In this document: positions 11,319 to 23,081 of the stretch, in pieces
Numbering within the stretch: the stretch's first letter is position 1
Layout: the number at the start of each line of letters is the position of its first letter
Source: Trichobilharzia szidati
Lineage: Eukaryota > Platyhelminthes > Trematoda > Strigeidida > Schistosomatidae
Assembly (NCBI GenBank): GCA_944472155.2
Contig: OX235271.1
Location: 39,978,633 to 40,042,632, forward strand
DNA length: 64,000 nucleotides
Reading direction: 5' to 3'
Notes under the pieces: model-generated
What the model was told of the DNA's origin: nothing
Databases searched by the model: none
The model's input: the letters and a program-made list of their open reading frames with translations, nothing else
Made by a program: the position numbers and the translations under genes

Positions 11319-11399
11319 TTACCAGAAGGTCATAGGTTCGAACTCAGGCAGGTGTTCTGCTGAACAGAATTTTCTATAACTGTTGTAATGCTTGTTTTA

Positions 11400-11989
11400 A
11401 AAATAGACTCCTTGTAAAAAAAAAAGAATGTGGTACTGAGAGATGGAATAAATAATTAACCATTTTGACCCAATCAGATAAGTAGTCCCCAAACAATATT
11501 AGTGTTTTCTGAAGTAACAAAGATAGTTGGTTAATTTAAGCCAATATAATCCAGGCAAGCTGAACTCTACACTGGATGTTTCTGTGAAAACACCAAAGAT
11601 AAAAGCAATTTTTACAGAATTCTCTAATACCTCTCCTATAAATGGTAACAGGTAATTTGAGGAGAAATCCAAATAAACTGAATACAACCAGTTTAATCTT
11701 CACTAAAAGTGATAACAAAAAGTATCTGAAGAATAAACCTTGTGAAAACTGCTTGGACTGATCATTTATCGAAAGACACGAAAAATGAGCAATTCAATAG
11801 GTGAATTTAATAGTACACATGTAGCATCACCTTTCACAGATAAACTGAGAAATGCTAGTTAACATTTCATGGTATCATTAAAGTTCTTTTTTCTCTTCAA
11901 AATATTCAAGTGAGTTCGTGCAACATCACAGCTTCATGATACAAGTAATGCAGTGGTGTTTACGAATCAGTTCAGTGAAATTATAGTCC
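11400..11989. other. AT-rich intergenic DNA
   Basis: No gene or repeat was recognised. Confidence 0.3.
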
Positions 11990-12180
11990 AGGGGATGTCA
12001 ACTAGTAGTAGAATTCAGGATACGCATTTCATCCTATTTGGGACTGTTCAGCCAGGTGCAGTTGCATTCACCCAATAAGTAATGGTGTTCCCAAGGAATT
12101 TCAAACCCACTACTCATCATGACAAATGCCGAGTCACGAGGTAAACCTCTTGTGCAATGGGCACTAAACATTTCGGTTCA
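11990..12180 (-). repeat. SM-alpha-like repeat, decayed, with hammerhead relic
   Basis: The minus strand reads ctggctgaacagtcccaaat, then aggatgaaatgcgtatcctg. This is the SM-alpha hammerhead order with core CUGAACA, so G8 is changed to C. Adjacent minus-strand sequence up to 12180 has tRNA-like blocks (B-box-like agtagtgggtttgaaattc). Confidence 0.5.
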
Positions 12181-12600
12181 GTCAATCAACGGGAAAAATC
12201 AAAATTGACTTAAGACATTAGAAATTATGATCTACTCAACAACAAAAAATTGAACCAGAAAAAAAAAAATTTAAAAGGCTTGAATGATACTGCCCAATTA
12301 CTGTTTCATCTAAAAACCTGAAAACGACTCATATCAGTGAAGCGCAGTAAACAGTGTTACTAAATTCTGTGTAAAATCACGACTGTGAAAGACTCTCACA
12401 TTCTTTTTTTTGTTATGAATTTGATGCAACCAGACAACTTTTTCTCAAGATACTCTAATGTTCTATCCGGGTTTATCTCCGACTGAGGTAAGCTTGTGAA
12501 AGTTCATTCTTTACCAATATTTCAACAGTAAAAATTTTCAAATATAAAGTTTATTCGGCAATCTAAATGTGATACATGCCATATGGTTGTTGATATGTAG
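12181..12600. other. AT-rich intergenic DNA
   Basis: Nothing was recognised. Confidence 0.3.
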
Positions 12601-12675
12601 GACACACGTTTCATCCTATATGAACGTAGATATAATAAAGAAGATTTGTAGTTCAAGTGGAACTAAACTATCCTG
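12601..12675 (-). repeat. SM-alpha/W-like fragment, left part
   Basis: The segment cacacgtttcatcctatatg resembles the catalytic-core and helix II part of SM-alpha on the minus strand. The rest (ttcaagtggaactaaactat) resembles repeat W, which appears to resume at about 12928 after the SINE-A. The call is tentative. Confidence 0.3.
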
Positions 12676-12679
12676 CTGA

Positions 12680-12923
12680 CGTCGGTGGTGGTTCAGTGGT
12701 GGAATACTCACCAATCACGCACTTACTCAGGGGTTCGATCCCAGACCGATGCCCCTCTAACTCCAACCCCTTAGCCGGTTAGTAAGCTTGGTAAAGAGAG
12801 AAGGTTGGGTGTGAGACTATCAACTCCATCCCGTAAAAAGAATATAAGCCACTGCTGCTGAAACTTTACACATCAAGCTTGAAGCCCCATATGTTCCACC
12901 CGGAACACAAAAGAAATAAAACA
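12680..12923 (+). mobile_element. SINE-A copy
   Basis: The head is gtcggtggtggttcagtggt with B-box gggttcgatcccagacc, followed by a diverged body and the tail gttccacccggaacacaaaa. It seems to split an older W/SM-alpha-like repeat whose pieces lie on either side. Confidence 0.75.
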
Positions 12924-12927
12924 AATC

Positions 12928-13090
12928 AACCGATTCAGAGAATACAACTACACCAAAATCCTATTCGGATGTACATGTATATCCCTGTAAGTGATGATGA
13001 TGACATTCCTACTGAAATTCAAACCCACTGCCCATCATTTCCAGCTCCAAAAGGTTATCTAATAGACTAGTGAGCCATCTCTTATATCAC
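12928..13090 (-). repeat. W/SM-alpha-like fragment, right part
   Basis: It begins with a W-like tcagagaatacaactacacc and continues with ttcaaacccactgcccatca, which matches the tRNA-like region near 12100. It is probably the other half of the repeat interrupted by the SINE-A at 12680-12923. Confidence 0.3.
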
Positions 13091-13660
13091 AGGTGTGTTT
13101 TCAATCAATAGATCTAGTACACTTTGTTAAACGTCTAAATAATCGATAGCCGGAAGATAACTAATCTTGCTTCTTTACTTCAATGTGTGTGTGTTGATCG
13201 ACACAACATTAGCTACCAACTCTACTCCTGTTTACTTTGGCATTAACACGTAAAGAGTAGGTCAACGCGAAGTCCTCAATCTAGTTGTGTGTTGTTTAAT
13301 AACAACCAAGTAGACAGTTCCTTTCTTCCAGTATAATTACAACTGTATGATTTATCATTGTAAAAGTACTATTACACAGAGTCATCCCTCAGATATCTTC
13401 AGTCGAATTCAATAAAACTTTATAAATCAATGAAATCAAAAAGTTTATACAATTGAAATGGCTATTTTACGCGTTTTAGAAAATTTTATTATCAATTATT
13501 AGAATTACTTATCATTCATTTGTCAATTTCACGCTCACTATTATAAAAAGAAAAAACAGCAATTATACAAAATCTTCAATCTTTCTAGTTAACACCAGTA
13601 TCATTTACTATCGGTTTCCAATCTATTCGAAAGTAAAATAAAGTAGTAACATAGAAAAAG
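13091..13660. other. AT-rich intergenic DNA
   Basis: No feature is supported. Confidence 0.3.
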
Positions 13661-13665
13661 ACTAA

Positions 13666-14395
13666 AAATTGAAAGAAGACCTCAACAAATTGTCACAGTG
13701 GTCCAGAGAATGGATACTCCCGAACAATGTAGCGAAATGTGCAACCAAGCGCATCGGATACGCAAGCATCAGCTCCTACGAACTCCCATCAGTTCAGACT
13801 CATTTGGATTTAGGTGTTGTAGTAGGTCACGACTTAAAAACAACAGAACGCTGTCGCACGATGGCTGCACGTGGTTTCAGATGCTTACGGGCAATTCGTA
13901 GAGACTTCAGTAGAATCACCAGAGATATGTTCGCCTCATTTCTGGTGAGGTTAAGACTGGAAAACAGTATCCAGGCAGCCAGTCTTTGTCTCAAGGGGGA
14001 CTCGCATATTCTAGAAAGGGTCCACATGAATGCAGTACATATGATTCTCGGCATGACTCATTTATCATATGAAGAAAGACTAGACAGTTTAAATCTCTTC
14101 TCCCTATCATACTGTAGGCAGAGAGGAGATTAAATCACAATGTTTAAAATTTTTAATAATGACTACGGACTTGACCTATTCTCGTTTTCCCTTCCCACCA
14201 GGTAGTCAGAACACCTTAGAGGACATGGCAGGAGAGTTCAGAAGCCAAGAAGAATACTGGTTCTCACACTGAGTTATAAACTCTTGGAACCAACTCCCAG
14301 AAGAAGTGGTGTCTGCAACCTCGAATGATTCATTTTAAGAAGGGTTTGAACAAGCACAGAAACTTACTAGAAAAGGATTAACATAAGCGCTTCAA
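13666..14395 (+). mobile_element. CR1/jockey-type LINE, reverse transcriptase C-terminal fragment
   Basis: An open stretch of 154 codons (13669-14133) gives the post-catalytic part of a non-LTR RT. It has LNKLSQWSREWILPNNVAKC, HLDLGVVVGHDLKTTERC, LRAIRRDFSRITRDMF and LSYEERLDSLNLFSLSYCRQ. These correspond to the 'thumb' of CR1/jockey polymerases just before the C-terminus. After a stop, other frames continue the family end (LRGHGRRVQKPR, SWNQLPEEVVSAT equivalents). The RT catalytic motifs are absent, so this is a 5'-truncated dead copy. A different CR1/jockey-like element is at 61935-63565. Confidence 0.8.
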
Positions 14396-14439
14396 GACTT
14401 TTATCCTCAACCAATAAATCTGAAATCCGAGAATTTGAA

Positions 14440-14930
14440 TTTAACATCATTAAGTAAAACAAAACGAAACAAAAAAAGAGCTAAATGATTAGACATCGAG
14501 TGTATTAAACATTCTGTAGTCTTTCTTCTTTTTGTTGTTGATTTTTTCCTTACACTTACAATACTCTACAAAGAATTGTGCCGGTTGATATACTATGAAG
14601 AGCACTGTTTTATCGATTTTTTATATTTATATATTATCTTTTCTTTTATCACTCAGAGTATATACATGTGCTTCTTCTTATTTTATGAAATTTTCATCCA
14701 GGCAAGTTCGTTAAAATTAATAAATAAATAAAACAAAAAGAAGTTATCAGTGAATCTCCCTTGAAGTGAATCCAGTGCACAAGTCACCTGGTTTAACGAT
14801 AAAAATTACATCGATTTTTAAAGTGTTTAACAGAAATGTATATATATGTATATATGCATATGATAGTAGATGAATTTGGATTCGCTTTAGATATTTCTTT
14901 TTTGTTTATTACTTATTCCAATAGAATTTT
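14440..14930. other. AT-rich intergenic DNA
   Basis: A TA-rich tract (tatatatgtatatatgcata) lies near 14840. Nothing else was seen. Confidence 0.3.
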
Positions 14931-14933
14931 GTT

Positions 14934-15165
14934 TTTTCATTCCTTCACGTTCCCAGTGGAACATGTGGGGCTTCAAGCTAGAAGCTTGAAGTTTCCGTAG
15001 CAGTGGTGATTATTTTTACAGGATGGGGTTGCTAGCCTTTCCTCTTTACTAGCTCTATTTCTGGCTTAGTGAGGTAAAGGAGTGCGTCGGTGACCGGGCA
15101 TCGAACCCCGGACCACCTGAGGCGTGGTTGGCGAGCATTCTACCGCTGTGCCATCGACGCACATT
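14934..15165 (-). mobile_element. SINE-A copy
   Basis: The minus strand reads tgcgtcgatggcacagcggt at the head, B-box ggttcgatgcccggtc, then the standard body and the tail gttccactgggaacgtgaag. It is nearly full length. Confidence 0.85.
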
Positions 15166-15514
15166 CCAATAGAATTAGTCAGATTTAAGAACACATCAGT
15201 CTCTTCACTAATGCCATAACATCATATTTCACCAGTCATCAGTATTTCTTTGATTGTTGACAAACAGTGATGGGAATTAATATTCGAACTGATAAAAACA
15301 GCATATTCATCTCAAAAGTTAGACATAGTATGATGAAACGTAGCCAGTTTATTCATAGGTCTCTGCTGCAGTAAGTCACCAAGACGTGGATAGTATCTGG
15401 ACACATAAGTACATTTTCGGGAATTCTTTACGACCTCACAATAGTACCTCTTAATGCTGGAAAATTCCGCACTTCAGCAATCACTTTTTTTCTCTTTATT
15501 TATTTATTTTTATT

Positions 15515-15695
15515 TTGGTTATAGCTTGAAACCACACAGTATTTTTGGTACTAGTATGGAATTTTCAGCATGCGATATCGGTAGTCCAAATTTTGCAGGC
15601 CGACCATTGATATCAGGTGTGCGTCGGCAGGGGATCGAACCCCGGACCATGTGCATGGTCGGTGAGAGTCCTAACCAGTGAAACTATTCGAAATA
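15515..15695 (-). mobile_element. SINE-B copy
   Basis: It shares the SINE-A-type tRNA head (accatgcacatggtccgggg, B-box ggttcgatcccctgcc). After acacctgatatcaatggtcg the tail is different: tgctgaaaattccatactag, then taccaaaaatactgtgtggt. That tail resembles the 3' end of the CR1-like LINE at 61935-63565. Other copies are at 25421-25608 and 37315-37490. Confidence 0.7.
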
Positions 15696-15769
15696 ACCTC
15701 AGTTTAACAAACTAATTCTAAAAAAATCGTATGAAATTATCTGCGCTTTGGAGTTTCAGTAATGATGAT

Positions 15770-15862
15770 GGTTGTGGTTGTTGGTTTTTTTAATAGGACC
15801 AGACTGCTAACCATATGCCCAACCTTCACTTTTTCTCTCTGAGTTTCAGACTGGTGAGTTAA
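15770..15862 (-). mobile_element. SINE-A-like fragment
   Basis: Minus-strand blocks resemble the SINE-A body (aaggttgggcatatggttag). No head or tail is identifiable. Confidence 0.35.
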
Positions 15863-15949
15863 CTAAGCCCAAAAGGATTTTTTAATAAGGAAATTTGTGA
15901 GTGCAACAAATCAGCCAAGAACTTATTGCCTAAAAAGTATGCAGAAGGA

Positions 15950-16125
15950 AATTTGGATGGGCTGCACATATGCTGAGGTGTCGAGTGGAACTCGAATGAC
16001 AATCAACAGGATGATTGGACAATCGTAGATCCAGCTAAAGAAGACGGCGGAGGACAGAGGACAATGAAGATGCGCTGCTGAAGTTTTATGTTCCACTAGG
16101 AACGCAATAAACTATGAAAATTAGA
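15950..16125 (+). mobile_element. RTE-like LINE, extreme 3' fragment
   Basis: It has the blocks gctgcacatatgctgaggtg, gagtggaactcgaatgacaa and the 3' end gttttatgttccactaggaa. This corresponds to the last ~170 bp of the RTE elements elsewhere in the window. Confidence 0.6.
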
Positions 16126-16304
16126 GATAGAGCTAATATATGATTTAAATCTTATCATAACTGAGTTTTTTTTCCGTCCCCGCTTGAGTTACCGATAAAT
16201 CATATCAACATCAGATAGTCTACATCGTCTTGCTGAGTCAAGAACACCTATTTGAGCAGCTATCATGATGATGAATAATGTAAGTGTAGAATTTGAACAC
16301 TGTG

Positions 16305-17285
16305 GTAGACCGTAATTCCATATTAGATAAGTTTATTTTAAATGTCACACAGCGATGCAGTATTAACAGTTGGTTTAGTTAAATGTCTGTATAATCGGCC
16401 CAAGTGCCTAACTAGTAAGCCAAAAGATTTAAATAATGAAATCAAACCAGTAAAGCTGGTATTACTAGTGAATAACTACCCACCAGAATTTATTCAAAAA
16501 TATATATGAAGAACCATAGAAAAACTAAGACTAGAAATAAAAGTAACGAAAACAACGAAAATAATATAGAATTCGAAGCCTCTGTAGTACTGCCGTATAG
16601 AAAAGGAACGTCAGAGGGCTTACGTAGGATTCTCATTCAGGCTGAAATTAGGGTGGCACTTAAACCAACCAACCAACTCACTGAGAGATAAATTTTGTCA
16701 GCTTAAGGACCCAATAGATCCAATTAAGAAAAATAATATAATTTACCAAATACCGTGTGATAACTGTGAGGTCAATTACCTAGGTAAACCTAGTAGATCG
16801 GGATCAACTAAATTATTGGAACATGAAAATTTAGCTGGACCTAGAACAATTGACCCTGCTAAGTTAAATAACCTAGAAAACAGAGCTCAGCCATTGCACT
16901 GCACTGCATTCACTTGAATGTAATCACAAAATAGGTGACGTGGGACAAGGTAACAGTATTAGAAAGTAATATTGTTAGGTGGAGAGAGAGATGGAGGTTA
17001 GTCCCGGAAGCTTTGTTTACCATCGATTCAACACCGCACACATGCAATCGGAATGACGCAACGCCGCCTACAGTGGAGATATGGAAATTAGCAACAAACA
17101 ACAAGGGGAAGTTGGCGAGAGAGAGACAGACAGAAAAGGAGAGAAACCATATGTATAAGACAAACTGTGAAGCTGTGTGACTAAATTGATATGATTATGA
17201 GCAGCAATCATTAATGCTCTAAAAATCATCCAGCTATTGATACTTCATCACTGTATGATATTTAAAATAAACTCATCTAACATGC
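16305..17285 (+). mobile_element. Penelope-like element, truncated, with inverted terminus at its 5' side
   Basis: The coding remnants match the PLE at 50266-51438: a lysine/asparagine-rich linker (16506-16691), VVLPYRKGTSEGLRRIL, and NNIIYQIPCDNCEVNYLGKP (GIY-YIG core). These are followed by LGDVGQGNSIRK-type remnants, WRERWRLVPEALF and STPHTCNRNDA. Stops and frameshifts disable it. At the 5' boundary (16310-16370) lies an inverted copy of the element's own 3' end (agataagtttattttaaatg against atttaaaataaactcatcta near 17260). At 17186-17230 the 3' end keeps the helix strands of a hammerhead-like fold, but its catalytic gaaac box is mutated. Confidence 0.8.
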
Positions 17286-19040
17286 TAATGAATAGGCAGT
17301 TAAGTATCATCTATTCGCATAACAGTTGAGTGTAACCTCTCTGTTACTTGAGTGGAAATGAAACTTCAACTCATTCAATAAAGTACCGGATTAGTAATAT
17401 GAGAATCAATAGTTCAGACTTATATATATCAAGCCTCACTAGCTAATTTCTGAAGACTGATTGACTCACAGCACCCCTTAGATAAACTTTTCATTCTAAA
17501 TGAACCCACTCACAATCACAGTTATTCATTATGGTGTTTACACCTATTATGACTTGTTTAAATCTACAATGTCATTTTAATCCACTTCAGTGATAGTCTT
17601 TTTCGAATTTTTTAAAAGTCAAATTACGGCTGATCCTGTCTGTATCCGTTACCATTCTAATCAAACAAAGCAACAGTGTATCCTAAACGTTAAACTATTC
17701 ACATCTACATACTTAGAAGGAAAGATGATGTAATCCATAGAAAGGTGAGAATAGCTACTTGAAACACTTAGAATTCTCCTTTTTTCTTTTTTTGTAGAAT
17801 CATTTTCTTAACTTTTAAACTGTGTGTGTGCCTATGGGGGAGTGTGAGTGTGTGTTTAGGTGTGAGTATGCTTTGAGTATGTCTCATTTTGTTGCCATTT
17901 TGACCAAAATCTAAACATAATCATACAGTATAATCATGATACCGAACTGTATTCTTTCTCTTCTCAGAAGTCGGCATTGTTACTAGGCTAGTCAATGTAT
18001 GCATGTGTGTTTGTGTTTGTGTGTGTGTGTATATATACCTTGGGTGCTTGTAGAAGTAGTAGTAGTCAAGAGACAGGAGTAATTTAGAAAATTATACAAC
18101 ACATCTACTACTTACTGTCTATGCATACAAACAAACATTGGTGTATAATAATGTAATTTAGCGACTTGACAACTAAATAATCGAGAAGTAGATAATTATG
18201 TGCCCATTTTAATGGTCAGTAATTTATTTATTTTATGAACAATGTAATGATAAGAGGTCAAGAGAGAAAGTTAAATAAGATAGAAAGGCTAGAAGGTTGA
18301 CTCGTGACAGAAAGAATCAAATTGAAGATTAGTCATTTTTACTATTCAATTCAAGTTAATTAGATATGACAATAGTGTGTTGAATAGTGAGTGATAAACA
18401 ATGAACACTTTGATTTCTTTCGTTTTTTCGAGTGACATGATACACGTGGGATTTCGTGTGTGTATGTGCGTGTGTGCGCCTTTTCTGGTAATTCAATCTT
18501 CCTTCTTTTTATCATTGTTGAATAGATTTGAAAAAGGTTATCAATTGTTGCTGATTCAAGAAACAAACTTCTTGAAGTCAACTATGTTGTCAATTTTCGC
18601 TACCTTATTTGATAAACATGTACTCACTAACAGACGCACACACGCACATTTTTTGTCAACATCGATTTGTCAAGCTTATCAACACAAAGTTAAGATAGTG
18701 AGTGTTGAAATGTGGATGTAGGCACGCGTTGTTAAATGACATAATTGCGTTATCAATTACAGTTCTGTTGAAGTGATTTCAACTCACTTATCTTACCCAT
18801 CAGTTAGTTGTATAATCTTAATTCGATAGAAAATATGATGACAAATCTTTTCTTTCTTTCTTTCTTTTGACCTTTATTTGATCACAATCACTTTTTTTTA
18901 TTTATTCCTCATTTGTTAAATATAACTGAATCGGTTGTGACAAAAGTGGGCATTTTTGTTACACTTTTATTCTCTGTAAATCTAAAGTACCATCAATTAT
19001 ATCTCTAGAATCAATATAAAAAGTCATGAAATCCCAGTGT
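17286..19040. other. Intergenic DNA with TG-rich microsatellites
   Basis: TG-rich tracts occur at about 17820-17860, 18000-18036 and 18455-18480, and a ctttctttctttctttc run at about 18850-18867. Open frames at 18360-18721 are simple-sequence artefacts with no recognisable domain. Confidence 0.4.
18002..18036. repeat. TG/TA microsatellite
   Basis: An imperfect gt-dinucleotide run ends in tatatatacc. Confidence 0.7.
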
Positions 19041-19044
19041 GTAC

Positions 19045-19260
19045 TTTGATTGGACACCAGTAACTAGTGTGATGTGTCTAGTCCTTTGTTTGGTGCAGAC
19101 TGAATTCTATCAGCCAGCTGGGTTTGCAATGTGGCCACCATGCTAGATGGCTCACCATCACAGTGAACTTTGACATATCGATGTTAGATGTTTGTAGGCA
19201 GTCGGCCACAGAAAGCCTTGTTTGAAAGGTTTCGTACTAGTTGGCACTCACCGGTCAGTC
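19045..19260 (-). repeat. S-family copy, inverted
   Basis: The minus strand carries the S blocks (actagttactggtgtccaat, gaattcagtctgcaccaaac, agccatctagcatggtggcc). It forms a head-to-head pair with the plus-strand copy that follows at once. Confidence 0.65.
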
Positions 19261-19261
19261 A

Positions 19262-19755
19262 GTCAGCAAGGAAGTCATGTCCCTTTTGAGATTCGAATGG
19301 CGGCCACATTGTAAACTTGACTGATAGAATTCAGTCAGCACCAAACAAGGGACTAAACACATCACACTAGTTACTAGTGTCCAATCAAAAATATCCAATA
19401 CAGTCCTACAGGAGGTCAATCTCCAGTCTGAATAGCTCAGTGGTAACGTCTCTGACTGCAAATGGCAATGGGTGACGCGGGTTCGAATCTCAGAAGGAGG
19501 GACATGAGTTCCTTCAAGGTTGCGGATACGCCTTGCTGACTGGTGAGTGCCAATTAGCACGAAACCTGGGTGAAGCAAGGCTTCCTGTAGCCGATTTCCT
19601 CCAACCATCTAACACCAACATATCAAAGTGCACTGTGAGGACGAGCCACCTAGTATGGTGACCACATCGTAAACGTGACTAATAGAATTCAGTCTGCATC
19701 CAAGATAGGACCAGACACATTACACTAGTTACTGACTAGTGTCCAATAAAAATGA
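19262..19755 (+). repeat. S-family copy, about 1.3 tandem units
   Basis: The block agtcagcacc at 19333 and its counterpart agtctgcatcc at 19691 give a period of about 358 bp. The tRNA-like head between them has gaatagctcagtggtaacgt and the B-box cgggttcgaatctc. Confidence 0.7.
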
Positions 19756-19909
19756 GATAAACTGCTTAACGAGATGTCATACAACGAAAAATTTAGGAGG
19801 TACCCATGAACTTTATGTCTGAAATATTTGTTTATCTAAGTGCCATAATGAGTACACTTTGGGAGCGTTGAATTTCTTCTAAGCCAGTGATTTCTTTCAA
19901 AATTTATTT

Positions 19910-20106
19910 TATTCCTTTGCATTCCTAGTGAATCAAGCTTGATCTCTGAAGTTTCAGTAGTAGTGCATATTTTATTTTCATGGGGTGGGATGGCTAGTAT
20001 TACTCCGTCTCATCCCCCTTAACTGGGATCAGCACAGGCCGGGGATCGAACCGTAGGGTAAGTGTGTGATTGGTGAGCATTCTACCACCGAACCACTGAC
20101 ATATCA
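19910..20106 (-). mobile_element. SINE-A copy, diverged
   Basis: Minus-strand head tcagtggttcggtggtagaa with B-box ggttcgatccccggcc. The body is shortened and the tail eroded (cactaggaatgcaaaggaat). Confidence 0.65.
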
Positions 20107-20597
20107 GCCAGTGGTGTTAATTGTTACTAATCAACTCCTGACACAAAAGTGGCATCAGGTAACTTTCTTATTCTATTGTATCAAAGCTGGTGAATATTCC
20201 CCATAAAGTGTAGACTTCTACTTATATATGTTTTTTCTTATTATTTTGAACGGAATCCCACTCCTCATAACTCAGTAAATCGTAATCGATTTTAATCTGT
20301 TAGAGGCTAAAACTAATCTGTTTGTATTTGAGCTAAATTTAATAGTAGTAGTAACGGATATTAGGTCACTGTTTATATTGACCGGTAATGTTTAGAAGTG
20401 CTTCCACCTCGGTGTCATAGCCGCAATTCAACTCCAAAGTGCAGATATGTTAAGCCGAAATAATATTCTATTTAAAGAGTAAAATAAAACTCAACAGAAG
20501 TAAAAATTCATGTGTTCACACTTGATTAAGCATGTACCACATCAAAGTAGAATATATCTTCTTCTACGAAATCTTTAACTTTTAGAATAATAATTTG

Positions 20598-21165
20598 ATT
20601 GGACACTAGGCAGTAAGTAATGTCACACATGTATTCCTTCATTTGGTGGTGATTAAATTCTATCAGCCTACTTTGCAATGTGGCCACCATCCTAGATGGC
20701 TTGTCATCATTATTTTTTTTATTCCTTCACGTTCCCAGTGGAACATAGGGCTTCAAGCTAGAGAGCTTGAAGTTTCTGTAGCAGTGTTTATTTTTATAGG
20801 ATGGGGTTGCTACCCTCATACCCAACCTTTCCTCTTCACCAGCTTATTCTCTTATGAGGTAAAGAGTGTCGACTGGGGATCGAACCCCGGACAATGTGCA
20901 TGGTCGGCGAGCGTCCTAACCGCTACGCCACCGACGCACCTGTCATCATGATGTACTCTGAATTATTGTTAGAGGAAATCGTTAAGAAGCTTTGAACCCA
21001 GGTTTCGTGCTTATCGGCACTCTTCAGCAAGGTGTATCTAGAATACTGAAGGAACTTCTGTCCCATCTGTGATTCGAACCCCAGACACCCCAATGGCGTA
21101 GCCAGAGACGTTACCAATGAGTTATTCGGGTTCTCAACTGACCTCCTCGACGACTATAATGGATA
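20598..21165 (-). repeat. S-family copy interrupted by a SINE-A
   Basis: Minus-strand S blocks occupy 20598-20710 (agccatctaggatggtggcc) and resume from 20941 to about 21165 (B-box-like ggggttcgaatcacag, head gaataactcattggtaacgt). The gap is a complete SINE-A with a 9-bp duplication. A further short plus-strand S fragment lies at about 21168-21240. Confidence 0.65.
20711..20940 (-). mobile_element. SINE-A copy nested in an S-family repeat, with target-site duplication
   Basis: The element is complete on the minus strand: head ggtgcgtcggtggcgtagcg, B-box ggttcgatccccagtc, body, hairpin caagctctctagcttg, and a tail plus poly-A (poly-T on plus). The direct repeat tgtcatcat flanks it at 20702-20710 and 20941-20949. 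This is a younger insertion into an older repeat. Confidence 0.85.
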
Positions 21166-21249
21166 CTAAGCACGAAACCTAGGTCTAAGGCTTCCTACCG
21201 ATTGTCTCCAATCCTCTAAAAACCCAAATAATTAACTGTGCAGAAATTA

Positions 21250-21605
21250 ACTATAAGTTAACCATGGCTTCATCAACTTCAAATAATAATTTTAGTTCCC
21301 ATGAAATGACTTTTCACAGAGTAAGAAGTGTTGAAGTGTAATAAACGGTGGGAGTGTATATTATATTTTCCAACTTTTATAAGTGGAAGATAGAAATAAA
21401 TTTACCTATCTATACTATCACTTTGTACACAGACTTAGGTATTAAGTAGTACTCAAGAAACAGTTTTTTTAGTGAGGTTAATCCACTTGTTCAACTCACT
21501 TTAGATTTTACTGATTAAAGTATACAATAATAGACCACACATAATAATTTATGAGTCATAACAAAATGAAAAGAACACCGAATTCATACATTTACTAGAA
21601 TTTAA
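21250..21605. other. AT-rich intergenic DNA
   Basis: Nothing was recognised. Confidence 0.3.
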
Positions 21606-21862
21606 TTGAATTTTTAGATTTTCCCGTCGATTGATTGGACCGAAGTGCTCGTTCTCAGGTTGACATGTCGGCTTATTGTGCATATATAATTAGAAGTTAA
21701 TTAGTGGATGGTGACTAGCAGTGGAATCCAGGATGCGCGTTTCATCCTATATGGCACTGAGTTCCAGCCTCCGGAATGCCGGTACATCCAGTGACGAGTC
21801 CCAAATAGGACGAAATGCGCGTCCTGGATTCCACTGCTAGTCACCATTCACCAGTTAACTTT
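21606..21862. repeat. SM-alpha-type repeat with inverted hammerhead pair
   Basis: The segment from tttttagattttcccgtcga to tgacatgtcggctt matches 29015-29085. It is followed by an imperfect inverted repeat (left about 21703-21758, right about 21796-21853). The right arm contains a plus-strand hammerhead: helix I atccag/ctggat around core tgacga, helix II gtccc/aggac, gaaa, and a helix III hairpin atgcgcgt before the c cleavage position. The core lacks C3, so self-cleavage is doubtful. The left arm holds a more decayed minus-strand copy. Confidence 0.75.
21785..21832 (+). ncRNA. Hammerhead ribozyme, SM-alpha type, probably inactive
   Basis: The order is tcc-ag helix I strand, tgacga, gtcccaaataggac, gaaatgcgcgtc, ctggat. 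Compared with the canonical CUGANGA core, position C3 is missing. The rest (G5, A6, G8, A9, G12-A14) is intact. The family is a known self-cleaving ribozyme of schistosome satellite DNA; loss of activity here is inferred. Confidence 0.65.
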
Positions 21863-22930
21863 TTATAATATAAAATTAGTATATGTCAGTGGACTTACTA
21901 GAATTTGGTTGGAACGAAGAGTATTCTTTTCAATGAATCCCCTTCAGCCTCTTAAAGCTCTTAAATAAAAATTGTTATCATTGTAGCAATAATCAAAAAT
22001 GAGATGAATATACTTTCTTCTTTAAGACGTTAGGTATGGTTATAGATTTAAAATCTGATAAATTTCAAGTTGTAAGGTAAGAAGATAAAGTGTAGTTGTA
22101 TGGAATATCATAAGATCACCCTTATTTCCCCTCCGCTTTTACTTAGACTTAAACTCAGTGTGTAGTTCAAGTCTTAGCTACGATGAATACACTTGAAATC
22201 ATTACTAGGTAGCTGGAGGCAGTTGAAGAGAGGCTCTGGACCTTTTTCCTGCATGACAGCATTCACTAGGTTATTGAGCCTACTAAAAAGTTCAGTGCTG
22301 GCTGCTGTCATAAAGGTAACTAAAAACTATTCTACCATATTAACTTCAGAGGGATATCAAGGTTAATTGAACTCACCATGTTTATTATTCACACCTTTAG
22401 TGTTAGTTAATACACTATAAAAGTTAATAATAATAATAATAATGCAGAATTTCCATGAAAATAGTATTCATATGGAATTAGAATATACCAAAATGCTGAA
22501 TTACAAAAACAAAAATGAACAAACAAAAAAAACATGAATTAATTGAACATGTATATATTGTGATGGGCATGAGCTTGTAAATGAAGCGCTAATTAGAAGA
22601 ATTATGAACAGAAATCAAACAAACACACAGAGATCATGTTGTTTGTTTTCATCACCTATTGAATAAAAAAAACACCTCGTGTGTTTAGACCAATTTATGA
22701 ATAAGTCATAGTTTCCCTCTTCTCAATAATTAGGGCATACCATTTCACTGGGCGATGAGAATAGAACTTAGGTTGTTCATTGTTTGTGGAAAATATTTTT
22801 TTTCGCATATAGATGAAACTAAACATTGTAAATTTCTAGAGCATGTCAAAATGAATTTAAATTCCTATACACTAAGCCATAGAACTAACATCAATAGGTA
22901 ACAATCCCTTTATTCAATAGAAAGTTTACT
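21863..22930. other. AT-rich intergenic DNA
   Basis: It contains a taataataataataatg run at about 22426-22444. No gene was seen. Confidence 0.35.
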
Positions 22931-23081
22931 TTTTCAAGTGTTGATTTGTAAGGATTAGATTTGTTGATACGAGTTTGACCACAGATTGATATCAGTTAGA
23001 GAACCATTGAAAACCAGCCACAGGGAGTACTGGACAGCTGTTTCTGTGGTCCTAGTTTGGGAATGATCGGCAGTACGCACC
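22931..23081 (-). repeat. T-family 3' fragment (subfamily 2)
   Basis: Minus-strand blocks: cagtactg-type helix strands, gatcattcccaaactaggac, aacagctgtccagtactccc, then ggttctctaactgatatcaa and the terminal caaatctaatccttacaaat. The tRNA-like head is absent. Confidence 0.65.

Noticed and set aside
18360..18721. Overlapping open frames on both strands near TG-rich DNA
   Set aside because: They translate to simple-sequence and low-complexity residues with no recognisable motif or splice structure.
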